DNA of 64,000 nucleotides from positions 872,139-936,138 of the forward strand of contig NZ_CANLKW010000002.1 in the NCBI RefSeq assembly GCF_947491795.1, written 5' to 3'. Every line of letters begins with the position of its first letter. Position 1 is the stretch's first letter. The stretch is from an uncultured Roseobacter sp. (GTDB taxonomy: Bacteria > Pseudomonadota > Alphaproteobacteria > Rhodobacterales > Rhodobacteraceae). Positions 26,002 to 34,484 of this stretch are shown one piece after another. Below the pieces are notes generated by a model, which was given only the letters and a program-made list of their open reading frames with translations, had not been told where the DNA came from and did not search any database. Position numbers and translations under genes: made by a program.

Positions 26002-27153
26002 GTGTCTGACAATGAATCGAACACCGATACTCACAATTCCGCCGATACCCCTGTGGGCGGGACGGCGGACACCAGCCTCGAAAAGCGGCTGAGTGCGGCG
26101 CGCGCCAAACGCTCGCAGGTGCTGTCCGCGCGCGCCATGGCCGGGGCGACGGCAAATTCGGCGACAGCGCCCGACGCGGCAAAGGGCGAAGCACCCCCGC
26201 CTGTGAGCCCGACCCCGGAACAGTCACCGCTGCCTGCGCCCGTTCAGGCCGATGCAGACTCAGCCGTCCGGCTGCGGATTACGGGCCCTGCCGCCGTCAA
26301 AGCCCTGTTCATCTTCTCCGGCAGTGCCGGTTTTGGCCTTGGGGCTGTGCTGGGCATCGGGATACTGATTGGCGCGGGCCAGACCGTCCCGGCACAGCAG
26401 CCGCTCGTTATCGCACAACCGCTGCCCGCCGCGCAGCCAGCGCCTGTGAGCCTGCCAGAGGTATCCCTTGCCGCGACCGATCCCGCCCTGATCGAGCCCG
26501 AAAAACTGTTGCCGCAATCCGCGCAGCAGGATGACCCGCTGTCCCCCGCACCGGTGGCTGATGCAGCGCCCGCGCTGACCGAATCGCCCGATAGCATCCA
26601 GCCTGCGCAGACAGAAACGCCGGAAGGCCCCGCGGCAGATGTGATCCCGGTGCTGATGTATGGTCTGCCCGCGCCCGAGCCTGTTCTGCCGGTAACCGGA
26701 CCCATGCCGCAGATCTCGGACATCGTTTACACCAGTGTTGATCTGGCGCCCGACGATGCGCAGCAGCTGCGCTCACTCGCCGCGCCGGACGCGGCCACCG
26801 ACCAGGTCTGGACACCGGTCGCGCCGCCCGCGTTTTTCATCCATGCACCCGATGGCCTGCCGCAGGGACGTCTGCGCGGCTATGTGGCCGAGCTTGAGGC
26901 CAACGGCATCGAGGTGGCAGGCATCGGCCGCGAGGCATTCCGCGTGTCGACAACCCATCTGCGCTATTACAGTGCGGAAACAGCCGATGCGGCAATGGCG
27001 CTGGCAGAGGAACTTGGCGTGCCCGCGCGCGACTTTTCGCAGAATGTACAGGTGCCGGGCCGGGTCGAAATCTGGCTGGCCGGACGGCCCAAACTGGTCG
27101 AGCCCGAGCCTGAACCGCTGCCCTGGTGGCGCCGTAACCGCGAGGAACGCTAG
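26002..27153 (+). CDS. Membrane protein with LytR C-terminal-like domain
   Basis: A 383-residue protein. The GTG at 26002 (MSDNESNTDTHNSADTP) is chosen because GGGAG lies eight bases upstream. The first 90 residues are polar and disordered with a short basic helix (LEKRLSAARAKRSQVLSARA). One membrane span follows at about residues 100-128 (VKALFIFSGSAGFGLGAVLG and on). Then comes a long Pro/Ala-rich stretch of about 150 residues, probably periplasmic. The last 90 residues (FFIHAPDGLPQGRLRGYVAE through YYSAETADAAMALAEELGV) resemble the small LytR_C fold found in envelope proteins. It sits alone between rplW and rplB. Function is unknown; a link to the cell envelope is inference. Confidence 0.68.
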   Translation: MSDNESNTDTHNSADTPVGGTADTSLEKRLSAARAKRSQVLSARAMAGATANSATAPDAAKGEAPPPVSPTPEQSPLPAPVQADADSAVRLRITGPAAVKALFIFSGSAGFGLGAVLGIGILIGAGQTVPAQQPLVIAQPLPAAQPAPVSLPEVSLAATDPALIEPEKLLPQSAQQDDPLSPAPVADAAPALTESPDSIQPAQTETPEGPAADVIPVLMYGLPAPEPVLPVTGPMPQISDIVYTSVDLAPDDAQQLRSLAAPDAATDQVWTPVAPPAFFIHAPDGLPQGRLRGYVAELEANGIEVAGIGREAFRVSTTHLRYYSAETADAAMALAEELGVPARDFSQNVQVPGRVEIWLAGRPKLVEPEPEPLPWWRRNREER

Positions 27154-27450
27154 GTCCCGCAGATGTGCCAGCAGCGCCCGGCGGCAAAGAACAGGCGCCG
27201 CACGACCAGCCCTCCGCCACGCGTCGGAACAGGCCGCAAAGTCGCGCGGAAATCCGCCGGGACAGCCCGGTTGCCCGTTCCACCACCAATTTAAATTGCT
27301 TGCTATTTGCTACCAGGGCGCGTAGGCGGGCGGTGCGACGTTACATTATCTATCGGTTACACTGCTCCAAAAAGCTCTGTCATACGATCTTTCAATGACT
27401 TTGCCGATCTGCCGCATGATGCGGGCAGTCTTAAATCAAGGAGTACGACG
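27154..27450. other. cspA upstream region, possible long 5' UTR
   Basis: About 300 bases without a gene. Cold-shock mRNAs commonly have long structured leaders, so this may be transcribed, but I find no clear promoter. Confidence 0.4.
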
Positions 27451-27657
27451 ATGGCTACTGGCACCGTCAAATGGTTCAACACTACTAAAGGTTTTGGTTT
27501 TATCGCGCCCGACGGCGGCAGCAAAGACGTGTTTGTGCACATCTCTGCCGTTGAACGCGCTGGCCTGACAGGTCTGAGCGACGACCAGAAAGTGACCTTC
27601 GACATCGAAGCAGGCCGTGATGGCCGCGAAAGCGCGACAAACCTCGCACTGGCGTAA
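27451..27657 (+). CDS. Cold-shock-domain protein
   Basis: A 68-residue protein of the CspA family, a single OB-fold that binds single-stranded RNA or DNA and melts RNA structure. RNP1 motif [10 protein letters not shown] and RNP2 motif VFVHISAV are both present. AAGGAG lies six bases before the ATG at 27451. Several paralogues are usual per genome, so I do not give a number. It has its own terminator and lies in the rplW-rplB break. Confidence 0.96.
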   Translation: MATGTVKWFNTTKGFGFIAPDGGSKDVFVHISAVERAGLTGLSDDQKVTFDIEAGRDGRESATNLALA

Positions 27658-27695
27658 GCTTTGCGTCCCCACGCGGGGACAACAGAACCGGAACG

Positions 27696-27725
27696 GGGCG
27701 CATTCTTCGGGACGCGCCCTTTTTC
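27696..27725 (+). terminator. Terminator after the cold-shock gene
   Basis: GGGCGC (27696-27701) pairs with GCGCCC (27714-27719), then six T. A second inverted repeat GTCCCC/GGGGAC lies just upstream at 27665-27680. Confidence 0.75.
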
Positions 27726-28006
27726 GTGCGCGGGTGCCGCGGCAAACTACGTGGATCGCGAGGCCACTGCCCTGCGGATGCGCGCGCGCCGATGCGTTCT
27801 GTTCAGGGCGCAGTGCTGCTTGGTGTGGTGCATCTAAACGCGCTATATCCGCGCGGAAATTCCGTACAAAAATAAACGCACTTCAATGGCCGGCCTCATC
27901 GCCTGGCCCAATGCCCTGTTGCCGGCCAAAGGGCCGCGCGCTGTCCTGGTATTCTGCAAAGGTCCGTTAAAACCTGCCGCCGTGCGCCGTCTTAACCCGG
28001 GGCCCC

Positions 28007-28076
28007 ACCGACGCTTGCACCGACGTAATACCGACAAAATACCGACGTTATACCGACGTTGGGTTTTCCATATTTT
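28007..28076 (-). repeat. Iteron array A: five CGTCGGT-type units plus A/T box
   Basis: On the minus strand, units begin at 28058, 28047, 28036, 28025 and 28013, so the steps are 11, 11, 11 and 12 bases. Four read CGTCGGT and the third reads TGTCGGT. The A/T box AAAATATGGAAAA (28064-28076 on the minus strand) lies five bases before the first unit. It is in a non-coding stretch between the cold-shock gene and rplB. Arrays at 35522 and 45546 have the same plan. Function unknown. Confidence 0.88.
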
Positions 28077-28149
28077 ACTGGGGTTAACGGGCCGGGACGT
28101 TGCGCATGGGCTAAAGCGGGCAGAACGGTCGATTAACCGGCTGCGGGCC

Positions 28150-28178
28150 TTGACCCGCCCGGCCCGCTCCCCTATCAG
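28150..28178 (+). promoter_or_regulatory. Possible promoter of the rplB unit
   Basis: TTGACC (28150-28155), 17-base spacer, TATCAG (28173-28178). It would restart transcription after the break in the S10 operon. Confidence 0.6.
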
Positions 28179-28190
28179 ACCCCATCGGCA

Positions 28191-28214
28191 AGGCCCCGGA
28201 TTCGTCCGGGGCCT
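28191..28214 (+). promoter_or_regulatory. Very stable hairpin with TTCG loop in the rplB leader
   Basis: AGGCCCCGGA (28191-28200), loop TTCG, TCCGGGGCCT (28205-28214): perfect 10-bp stem with an especially stable tetraloop. No T run follows. It would lie at the 5' end of a transcript from the promoter just upstream. Confidence 0.7.
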
Positions 28215-28313
28215 CGTCGTTGCCCGCAAGGGCATCCTAAACGGGCACCTACGGGGGCCTTCATACCATAGTCGTCATCGCGACGACGGACAGCAAAACG
28301 GAAGACAGACAAC

Positions 28314-29156
28314 ATGGCACTCAAGTCGTATAAACCGACGACGCCGGGCCAGCGTGGGCTGGTACTGATCGACCGTTCGGAGCTCTGGAAAGGCCGCCCG
28401 GTCAAGTCCCTCACAGAGGGTCTGACCAAGAATGGCGGACGGAACAACACCGGACGGATCACGATGCGCCGCAAAGGCGGCGGGGCAAAACGCCTCTACC
28501 GGATCGTTGACTTCAAGCGGAACAAAATGGATGTGACGGCCACGGTCGAGCGCATCGAATATGACCCCAACCGGACAGCCTTCATCGCCCTCGTGAAATA
28601 CGAAGACGGCGAACAGGCCTATATCCTGGCGCCTCAGCGCCTCGCGGTTGGTGACAGCGTGATTTCCTCTGCAAAGGCGGACATCAAACCCGGCAACACC
28701 ATGCCTTTCTCGGGTATGCCGATCGGGACAATCGTACACAACATCGAGATGAAGCCCGGCAAAGGCGGTCAGATCGCACGTGCCGCCGGTACCTACGCCC
28801 AGTTCGTGGGCCGTGACGGTGGCTATGCTCAGATCCGTCTGAGCTCCGGCGAACTGCGTCTCGTCCGTCAGGAATGCATGGCAACCGTTGGTGCCGTGTC
28901 CAACCCCGACAACTCCAACCAGAACTACGGTAAAGCGGGCCGCATGCGTCACAAAGGCATCCGCCCGTCTGTGCGTGGTGTCGTGATGAACCCGATCGAC
29001 CACCCGCACGGTGGTGGTGAAGGCCGTACGTCCGGTGGTCGTCACCCGGTTACCCCCTGGGGCAAACCGACCAAAGGTGCCAAGACCCGTAATGCTAAAA
29101 AAGCGTCCAGCAAGCTGATCATCCGCTCGCGGCACGCCAAGAAGAAGGGGCGCTGA
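28314..29156 (+). CDS. rplB: 50S ribosomal protein L2
   Basis: A 280-residue L2, needed for subunit joining and peptidyl transfer. It has [19 protein letters not shown] (about residues 50-68) and the conserved C-terminal [20 protein letters not shown] loop with the key His. Length is normal. It opens the second piece of the S10 operon, with its own promoter, and rpsS follows after three bases. Confidence 0.97.
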   Translation: MALKSYKPTTPGQRGLVLIDRSELWKGRPVKSLTEGLTKNGGRNNTGRITMRRKGGGAKRLYRIVDFKRNKMDVTATVERIEYDPNRTAFIALVKYEDGEQAYILAPQRLAVGDSVISSAKADIKPGNTMPFSGMPIGTIVHNIEMKPGKGGQIARAAGTYAQFVGRDGGYAQIRLSSGELRLVRQECMATVGAVSNPDNSNQNYGKAGRMRHKGIRPSVRGVVMNPIDHPHGGGEGRTSGGRHPVTPWGKPTKGAKTRNAKKASSKLIIRSRHAKKKGR

Positions 29157-29159
29157 TAG

Positions 29160-29438
29160 ATGGCACGCTCTGTATGGAAAGGTCCTTTTGTCGACTCTTA
29201 TGTGTTGAAAAAGGCCGAGGCGTCCCGCGAAAGCGGTCGCAACGAAGTGATCAAGATCTGGTCGCGCCGCTCGACAATCCTGCCCCAGTTCGTGGGCCTG
29301 ACGTTCGGTGTCTACAACGGCCACAAGCACATTCCTGTTAACGTGTCTGAGGACATGATCGGTCAGAAGTTCGGTGAGTATTCGCCGACACGGACGTACT
29401 ACGGTCACGCCGCAGATAAAAAAGCGAAGCGGAAGTAA
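29160..29438 (+). CDS. rpsS: 30S ribosomal protein S19
   Basis: A 92-residue S19 in the 30S head, next to S13. Conserved [32 protein letters not shown] and [20 protein letters not shown] are all present. Tightly packed between rplB and rplV. Confidence 0.97.
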   Translation: MARSVWKGPFVDSYVLKKAEASRESGRNEVIKIWSRRSTILPQFVGLTFGVYNGHKHIPVNVSEDMIGQKFGEYSPTRTYYGHAADKKAKRK

Positions 29439-29441
29439 GCC

Positions 29442-29822
29442 ATGAGCAAGGATAAAAATCCCCGCCGCGTGGCCGACAACGAAGCACGTGCAAAACTGCG
29501 CATGCTGCGTACAAGCCCGCAGAAACTGAACCTCGTTGCCGCAATGATCCGTGGCAAGAAAGTCGACAAGGCCCTGACGGACCTGACTTTCTCCAAGAAA
29601 CGGATCGCTCTGGACGTGAAGAAATGCCTTCAGTCCGCAATTGCGAACGGCGAAAACAACCACAATCTCGACGTGGACGAGCTGATCGTTGCAGAGGCTT
29701 ACGTTGGTAAGAACCTGACAATGAAGCGCGGTCGCCCGCGGGCCCGTGGCCGGTTCGGCAAGATCATCAAGCCGTTCTCGGAAATCACGATTGTCGTACG
29801 TCAAGTTGAGGAGCAAGCCTGA
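29442..29822 (+). CDS. rplV: 50S ribosomal protein L22
   Basis: A 126-residue L22. The hairpin that reaches into the exit tunnel is at the C-terminal side ([18 protein letters not shown]). The start [20 protein letters not shown] is typical for this group. The stop overlaps the rpsC ATG by one base. Confidence 0.97.
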   Translation: MSKDKNPRRVADNEARAKLRMLRTSPQKLNLVAAMIRGKKVDKALTDLTFSKKRIALDVKKCLQSAIANGENNHNLDVDELIVAEAYVGKNLTMKRGRPRARGRFGKIIKPFSEITIVVRQVEEQA

Positions 29823-30529
29823 TGGGTAACAAAGTCAATCCGATCGGCATGCGCCTGCAGGTGAACCGCACCTGGGACAGCCGCTGGTACGCCGATACCA
29901 AGGATTACGGTGATCTTCTGCTGGAAGACCTCGCAATCCGTGAGTTTATCAAAGAAGAATGCAAGCAGGCCGGTGTGGCCCGTGTGATCATTGAGCGTCC
30001 GCACAAAAAGTGCCGCGTGACAATCCACACAGCACGCCCCGGTGTCATCATTGGCAAGAAAGGTGCGGACATTGAAGGTCTGCGCCAGAAAATCGCCAAG
30101 ATGACCGACAGCGAGCTGCACCTCAACATCGTTGAAGTGCGCAAGCCCGAGCTGGACGCGGCCCTCGTTGGTGAATCCATCGCACAGCAGCTGGAGCGCC
30201 GGGTTTCTTTCCGCCGCGCCATGAAGCGTGCGGTTCAGAACGCGATGCGCATGGGTGCTCTTGGCATCCGTGTCAACGTTGCCGGCCGTCTGGGCGGTGC
30301 CGAAATCGCGCGGACTGAATGGTATCGTGAAGGTCGTGTGCCACTGCACACGCTGCGCGCCGACATCGATTACGCACACGTGGAAGCGACGACTGCCTAT
30401 GGCATCATCGGGATCAAGACATGGATCTTCAAAGGTGAGATCATGGAGCACGATCCGGCCGCGCGTGACCGTAAAGCACAGGAACTCCAGGATGGCCCTG
30501 CACCGCGTGGTGCCGGCGGTCGTCGCTGA
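29822..30529 (+). CDS. rpsC: 30S ribosomal protein S3
   Basis: A 235-residue S3 at the mRNA entry site. The KH motif [17 protein letters not shown] (about residues 71-87) and the later [20 protein letters not shown] and [20 protein letters not shown] segments are conserved. Normal length; followed by rplP after 13 bases. Confidence 0.97.
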   Translation: MGNKVNPIGMRLQVNRTWDSRWYADTKDYGDLLLEDLAIREFIKEECKQAGVARVIIERPHKKCRVTIHTARPGVIIGKKGADIEGLRQKIAKMTDSELHLNIVEVRKPELDAALVGESIAQQLERRVSFRRAMKRAVQNAMRMGALGIRVNVAGRLGGAEIARTEWYREGRVPLHTLRADIDYAHVEATTAYGIIGIKTWIFKGEIMEHDPAARDRKAQELQDGPAPRGAGGRR

Positions 30530-30542
30530 GGAGGAATGATCA

Positions 30543-30956
30543 ATGCTTCAGCCAAAGCGTACTAAATTCCGCAAACAGTTTAAGGGCTCTATCAAAGGCC
30601 TGGCAAAGGGCGGGTCTGACCTGAACTTTGGCACCTATGGTCTCAAAGCTCTTGAGCCCGAGCGGGTCACTGCACGTCAGATCGAGGCGGCACGCCGCGC
30701 GATGACGCGTCACATGAAACGCCAGGGCCGTGTCTGGATCCGTATCTTTCCGGATGTGCCTGTCACTGCCAAACCCATCGAAGTTCGTATGGGTAAAGGT
30801 AAGGGCTCGGTTGACCGTTGGGCAGCCAAGGTAAAACCCGGCCGTGTGATGTTCGAAATCGACGGCGTGAATGACGACATCGCCCGCGAGGCGCTGCGTC
30901 TGGCGGCGATGAAACTGCCGATCAAAACACGCGTTGTGGTCCGCGAGGACTGGTAA
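30543..30956 (+). CDS. rplP: 50S ribosomal protein L16
   Basis: A 137-residue L16, part of the A-site tRNA pocket. Conserved [15 protein letters not shown] and [20 protein letters not shown] segments. In nearly all bacteria rpmC follows immediately; here a strong terminator follows 36 bases after the stop and rpmC is 17 kb further on. Confidence 0.97.
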   Translation: MLQPKRTKFRKQFKGSIKGLAKGGSDLNFGTYGLKALEPERVTARQIEAARRAMTRHMKRQGRVWIRIFPDVPVTAKPIEVRMGKGKGSVDRWAAKVKPGRVMFEIDGVNDDIAREALRLAAMKLPIKTRVVVREDW

Positions 30957-30992
30957 GCACCGGGGGCCTGCGGGCCCGCGCGAGCAATGCAG

Positions 30993-31030
30993 AGCTCCGC
31001 CCTTGAAAAAGGGCGGAGCTTTTTCTTTTT
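30993..31030 (+). terminator. Terminator after rplP
   Basis: AGCTCCGCCC (30993-31002) pairs with GGGCGGAGCT (31011-31020), then TTTTCTTTTT. It marks the left edge of the 17-kb insertion. Confidence 0.95.
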
Positions 31031-31043
31031 GTGTGATCAGCCT

Positions 31044-31493
31044 TCAGTCGGCAGATGTTCCCGCGCCGAGAAGTGCTGAGTTATGGTCCTCACGGTCGCC
31101 GATCGCATAGGAACTGCTGGTGATAACCCATTTTTCTCCCGTGTGTTCCAGGATGGAATAGACCGCAAATGGTTCCTGGGTGATGACAGTACCACTGATC
31201 AGGCGGGTCTCATGTGTGGCGGCAATCGTTGCCGGGTCCCGGAAACGGGCCTCGACACAATGCCGGAACATCTGGGTGACACCGCATTTATTGTAATGCG
31301 CGCGGACCGCATCAAAGACGACACGCAGGTCCTCGCTTGTGTTCAGCACTCTGTTCCCCTCAAAAGTCTCCAGCCTGTAAGGAAGCTGGAAACACGTCAG
31401 GAAGAGTTCAAAATCACCGGCCATCAGCGCACCCCCCGTCAGTTCGAGGAGGTGCTCGGACACATCTTTCGCGGTCTTAAAATTCTGCTGCAT
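31044..31493 (-). CDS. NTF2/SnoaL-like protein, 149 aa
   Basis: A 149-residue soluble protein starting MQQNFKTAKDVSEHLLELTG. The size, an N-terminal helix with F-x-x-x-F-x-L-P-Y, and alternating strands at the end (FAVYSILEHTGEKWVITSSSYAI) suggest a cone-shaped NTF2-like fold. Such proteins bind or isomerise small ligands, but I see no clear catalytic set. A second protein of similar size and pattern lies at 32587-33048, on the other side of an oxygenase-like gene. It is convergent with the rplP terminator. Confidence 0.6.
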   Translation of the reverse strand: MQQNFKTAKDVSEHLLELTGGALMAGDFELFLTCFQLPYRLETFEGNRVLNTSEDLRVVFDAVRAHYNKCGVTQMFRHCVEARFRDPATIAATHETRLISGTVITQEPFAVYSILEHTGEKWVITSSSYAIGDREDHNSALLGAGTSAD

Positions 31494-31687
31494 TTATTTT
31501 GCCGATGGCGCAAGCCAAGGGTCTCGCCTTTAATGTCAGGCCAGACTGTTGTGAAAAGTGTTTTGTTTCAAGTCTGTAGTGAATTTGAGTTCAAAAATCA
31601 GAGATTTTCCGCCAATCTTCTATCTGAGCTAGAAGTAAAGGTGCGGGCATTACTTTTACGCGCGGCAACCTGCTGAATTCCCCCGAC

Positions 31688-32308
31688 TCAGGCCCAGGCG
31701 TAGTTGAAACTTATGCTGATACGGTCTTCTTCCGCCATGTTGAGCGGCACCTCATGACGCAGCCAGCTTTCCCAGAGCAGCAAATCGCCAGGCACGGGCG
31801 CGACATAGTGAAAAGGCCGCATCTGCGGGCGTGCATCCTTGATGCGGGGCGGGGCCGCCATCATCATGGCGTGCCGCGGGTCTTCGAATTTGATCGCACT
31901 GGCGCCCTCAGGCACAGCCACATAGGTGGTTCCGCTGATCACCGAATGCGGATGGATGTGCGATGTATGAATGCCGCCAGGCGGCAGGATGTTGATCCAG
32001 ATGTCTTCCAGCCTCAGTTTCCGGCCGTCCAGATCAAATTCCAGATCCCGGGCAAAGGCCTTTACATGTTTGTTCAGGGTTTTGACCAGATCTTTGAAAA
32101 TCGGGAAGCGGTAAGGCAGATCTGTCAGGGACGCATAGCTTGTGTATCCCGGAAACCCGTTTTCATCGCACCATGTTTGTCCGGCTTCGTCGTCCTGCGC
32201 AATCGACCAGCAGGACGCCTCCAGTTCGGATGCATCGATGGGATTTCCCCGCTCTGACAAATAGGCATGATAGAGACGGGTGACAAAGAGAGATGAAATC
32301 TGTGACAT
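31688..32308 (-). CDS. Putative 2-oxoglutarate/Fe(II) oxygenase (TIGR02466-like)
   Basis: A 206-residue cytoplasmic protein. The iron-binding pattern of the family can be seen: HTSHIHPHSVISGTTYV (about residues 113-129) in place of the usual H-x-D/H region, a distal His in LRHEVPLN, and the 2-oxoglutarate Arg in DRISISFNY. The start MSQISSLFVTRLYHAYLSE matches this family of about 200 residues. The substrate is unknown; relatives are common in marine bacteria and phages. It lies between two NTF2-like genes. Confidence 0.75.
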   Translation of the reverse strand: MSQISSLFVTRLYHAYLSERGNPIDASELEASCWSIAQDDEAGQTWCDENGFPGYTSYASLTDLPYRFPIFKDLVKTLNKHVKAFARDLEFDLDGRKLRLEDIWINILPPGGIHTSHIHPHSVISGTTYVAVPEGASAIKFEDPRHAMMMAAPPRIKDARPQMRPFHYVAPVPGDLLLWESWLRHEVPLNMAEEDRISISFNYAWA

Positions 32309-32586
32309 GCTCTGTCCCTAACTCAGAATTCCGCGCAGAGACAAGGGAGCCCTGAAGGGGAACCGGGAAAACTGATCTCCGCTGACACACCTTGTGGTTA
32401 CACGTTCCGTAGCGTCACAACCAAGGCGTGTCGCTGGCAGGCAAGTGGGGGTCGGTTTTCGGCGACCCGGCTGGCTGTTCCGGGTGCATTTCAGCGACAA
32501 TAATTGAATTGACCACGTGGTCAAAAATACTCAGAAAATTCACCTGCTGTTCGCCCGTCATAATTTTTGCGGGTCCGGAGACTGTG

Positions 32587-33048
32587 ATGGAACATGAAAG
32601 ACCGGAAGATTTTTTTGAAGCCATGGCCGAGGCATATTGCGCACGCGATTTTAAGGCACTGACCAGGTTCTACGACTGCCCGGGGGCCGCCTATCTGGAA
32701 GACGATATCGTCGTCTGGTCGAATGCGGACAGCCTGGAGGAGACGCTGCGCCAGCACTGCATGGCCAATTATGCCCTTGGAACGCGTTCAGTTGCAGCAC
32801 GTGTGGTTGCCCAAAGCCTGCATGGCAGGCAGCATTTTTCAGTCTGGGTTAACTGGTCCCACAAAGACTTTCACGGGATCGTTCTGTTTGAAACCTGCCT
32901 GCGGTATTTTTTCCGACGAACATCCACCGGCGGACTTGTCATTCAACTGGTCGAGATGCCGGACCGGCCTCTGGTGTATGAAAACGAAAACATCCGCCCG
33001 CCGTTCCGTCGCACACGTGCCCGGACAGGGAAAGTCCGTGTCGTTTGA
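32587..33048 (+). CDS. NTF2/SnoaL-like protein, 153 aa
   Basis: The ATG at 32587 (MEHERPEDFFEAMAEAYCAR) has GGAG seven bases upstream. The 153-residue product has the layout of the NTF2-like protein at 31044: N-terminal helix ending DFKALTRFYDCPG, a middle helix, and three or four strands (FSVWVNWSHKDFHGIVLFE and on). The C-terminal 20 residues are basic. Function unknown. It is likely related to its neighbour by descent, but similarity is low by eye. Convergent with the methyltransferase gene, with a 31-base gap. Confidence 0.58.
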   Translation: MEHERPEDFFEAMAEAYCARDFKALTRFYDCPGAAYLEDDIVVWSNADSLEETLRQHCMANYALGTRSVAARVVAQSLHGRQHFSVWVNWSHKDFHGIVLFETCLRYFFRRTSTGGLVIQLVEMPDRPLVYENENIRPPFRRTRARTGKVRVV

Positions 33049-33079
33049 CAGCACGGACCGATAATGGCCGCAGATCCGG

Positions 33080-33973
33080 TCAGGCGGCCTCGGTAATGAT
33101 CGCCTCGCCGTTTCCGGAAGCATCAATCCGACGCCCCAGCCATGCGTTCTTTTGAAGAGCGGGACCGGCGATCATTCGGGTCAGGCGGCCGGGCACACCC
33201 AGTTTCCGACGCAGCAGATTGGCATAAGAGCCGGGCAGGGAATTTTCGGATTCCGTTTTCAGCGTTGTAAGGCTCAGCCCGGCCTCGGCAATCATCCGGC
33301 GCACGGAGTGTGGTGTGAAGTGCTGAAGGTGGACGGGCAGATCGGAACTGTGCCAGCGGTCTTTCAGCAGACGCGATGCGTGGCATCCGGCATTTGGCAC
33401 GCTGAACCAGATTTTGCCGTCCGGCTTGAGCAGGGATTTCATTTCGCGCAGGAGCCGTACAGGTTCTGCGTGATGCTCGACCACATGATTGGCGGTGATC
33501 AGGTCAAAACGCCGGTCAGCCACGCCAAGATAGTCATCCAGAAAACCTTCGTGAACGGGAATGTTGTTATCGCGGCAGGTGGATGCACCGTCGGCAGAAG
33601 GTTCGACCCCTTGAATGTCCGCGCCCATGGCCTGGCAGACTGCCAGAAATGTGCCGCCGCCGCATCCTACGTCCAGCACATCCATGCCGGAGGTGATCCG
33701 AACATGTCTGTGATAACCGGTTTCGCGGGCGGTTTTGATCACTGTGTCCATTGTCGCGCGGACACCATAGCCAAAGGTGTGAGGACTGTAGCCGCTGGAG
33801 TAATAATAGCCGAGTTCTGCGTCCGAAGGGCGGGGTGCTGTGAACTGATGGCCGCAGGTATGGCAGCGTTGCACGTCCCACAGCTTTTGGCCGGCCCATT
33901 CGGTACGCACGGCATCGCCGCGATACCACATGCCGGTTTCTGCTGATCCGCAGATGGTACAGGTCTCTGGCAT
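33080..33973 (-). CDS. Class I SAM-dependent methyltransferase with zinc ribbon
   Basis: A 297-residue protein starting at ATG 33973 (MPETCTICGSAETGMWYRG); GGGAG lies seven bases before it, while the GTG two codons up is too close. An N-terminal zinc ribbon is shown by CTIC and CHTC (about residues 5-8 and 36-39). The SAM site DVLDVGCGGGTFLAV is near residue 97, and NHVVEHHAEPVRLLREM is the motif IV region. This zinc-plus-Methyltransf layout is common in enzymes of sugar or surface-polymer synthesis. Substrate unknown. A single gene on the minus strand. Confidence 0.85.
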   Translation of the reverse strand: MPETCTICGSAETGMWYRGDAVRTEWAGQKLWDVQRCHTCGHQFTAPRPSDAELGYYYSSGYSPHTFGYGVRATMDTVIKTARETGYHRHVRITSGMDVLDVGCGGGTFLAVCQAMGADIQGVEPSADGASTCRDNNIPVHEGFLDDYLGVADRRFDLITANHVVEHHAEPVRLLREMKSLLKPDGKIWFSVPNAGCHASRLLKDRWHSSDLPVHLQHFTPHSVRRMIAEAGLSLTTLKTESENSLPGSYANLLRRKLGVPGRLTRMIAGPALQKNAWLGRRIDASGNGEAIITEAA

Positions 33974-34484
33974 TCCCACTCTCCCACTGTCGCACGGGCC
34001 GGGGGTGCCGGCGGCACGGTTCCGTTGTGCAACCGGCCGTGTCCGACGCGTCCGTCATGATGGGGGGGCATTCCGTGTCTGGCAAGTTTTTCCGGTCCGG
34101 GTGGCCCGCTGAGGGACAGATTTTTTGGCAGTACGACCGCTGTGGAGCAGGGTTTCTATCAGGACGCGAAATGCTGGTCTGCGCCGGGAGCGGGCCGACC
34201 AACAAGGCATAGCTGAATTCACAGTGTCATGATCGCGGGAAGGTGTCTGGGCGGTTCACCCTGCGTTAACAAAAAAGTGTTTTGACGATTGAGGTTAACC
34301 ATATTTTCGACACAAATTTACCATAATTGTTGAAAAATCCATCATTTTCTGATAGTTAAGAGTCGTGGCCTGGGGGTCGGGGTATTTTTTGGTTAACTAT
34401 TGAAACGCGCAATTAACGCGCATTCCACAAAATCAGATTTGACGGCCACGCATTACGGTACTGTATTACAAAGGGAACTTCTCA
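33974..34484. other. AT-rich intergenic stretch upstream of VPLPA gene 2
   Basis: About 510 bases. The left part is ordinary GC-rich sequence with no gene I can support. From about 34230 it becomes AT-rich with several TTAAC words (near 34266, 34295, 34393 and 34412), including TTAACCAT. This looks like a large promoter region for the VPLPA gene. Confidence 0.5.
34295..34302 (+). promoter_or_regulatory. Candidate CtrA half-site TTAACCAT
   Basis: TTAACCAT at 34295-34302, about 180 bases before the VPLPA gene start, in a region with other TTAAC words. Eight bases alone are weak evidence. Confidence 0.3.

Noticed and set aside
28007..28058. CRISPR array as an explanation of the iterons
   Set aside because: Units are 7 bases in 11-base steps, far too short, with no spacers of CRISPR size and no cas genes.
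28275..29816. A 513-codon minus-strand frame opposite rplB-rpsS-rplV
   Set aside because: Crosses three certain ribosomal genes; no independent coding evidence.
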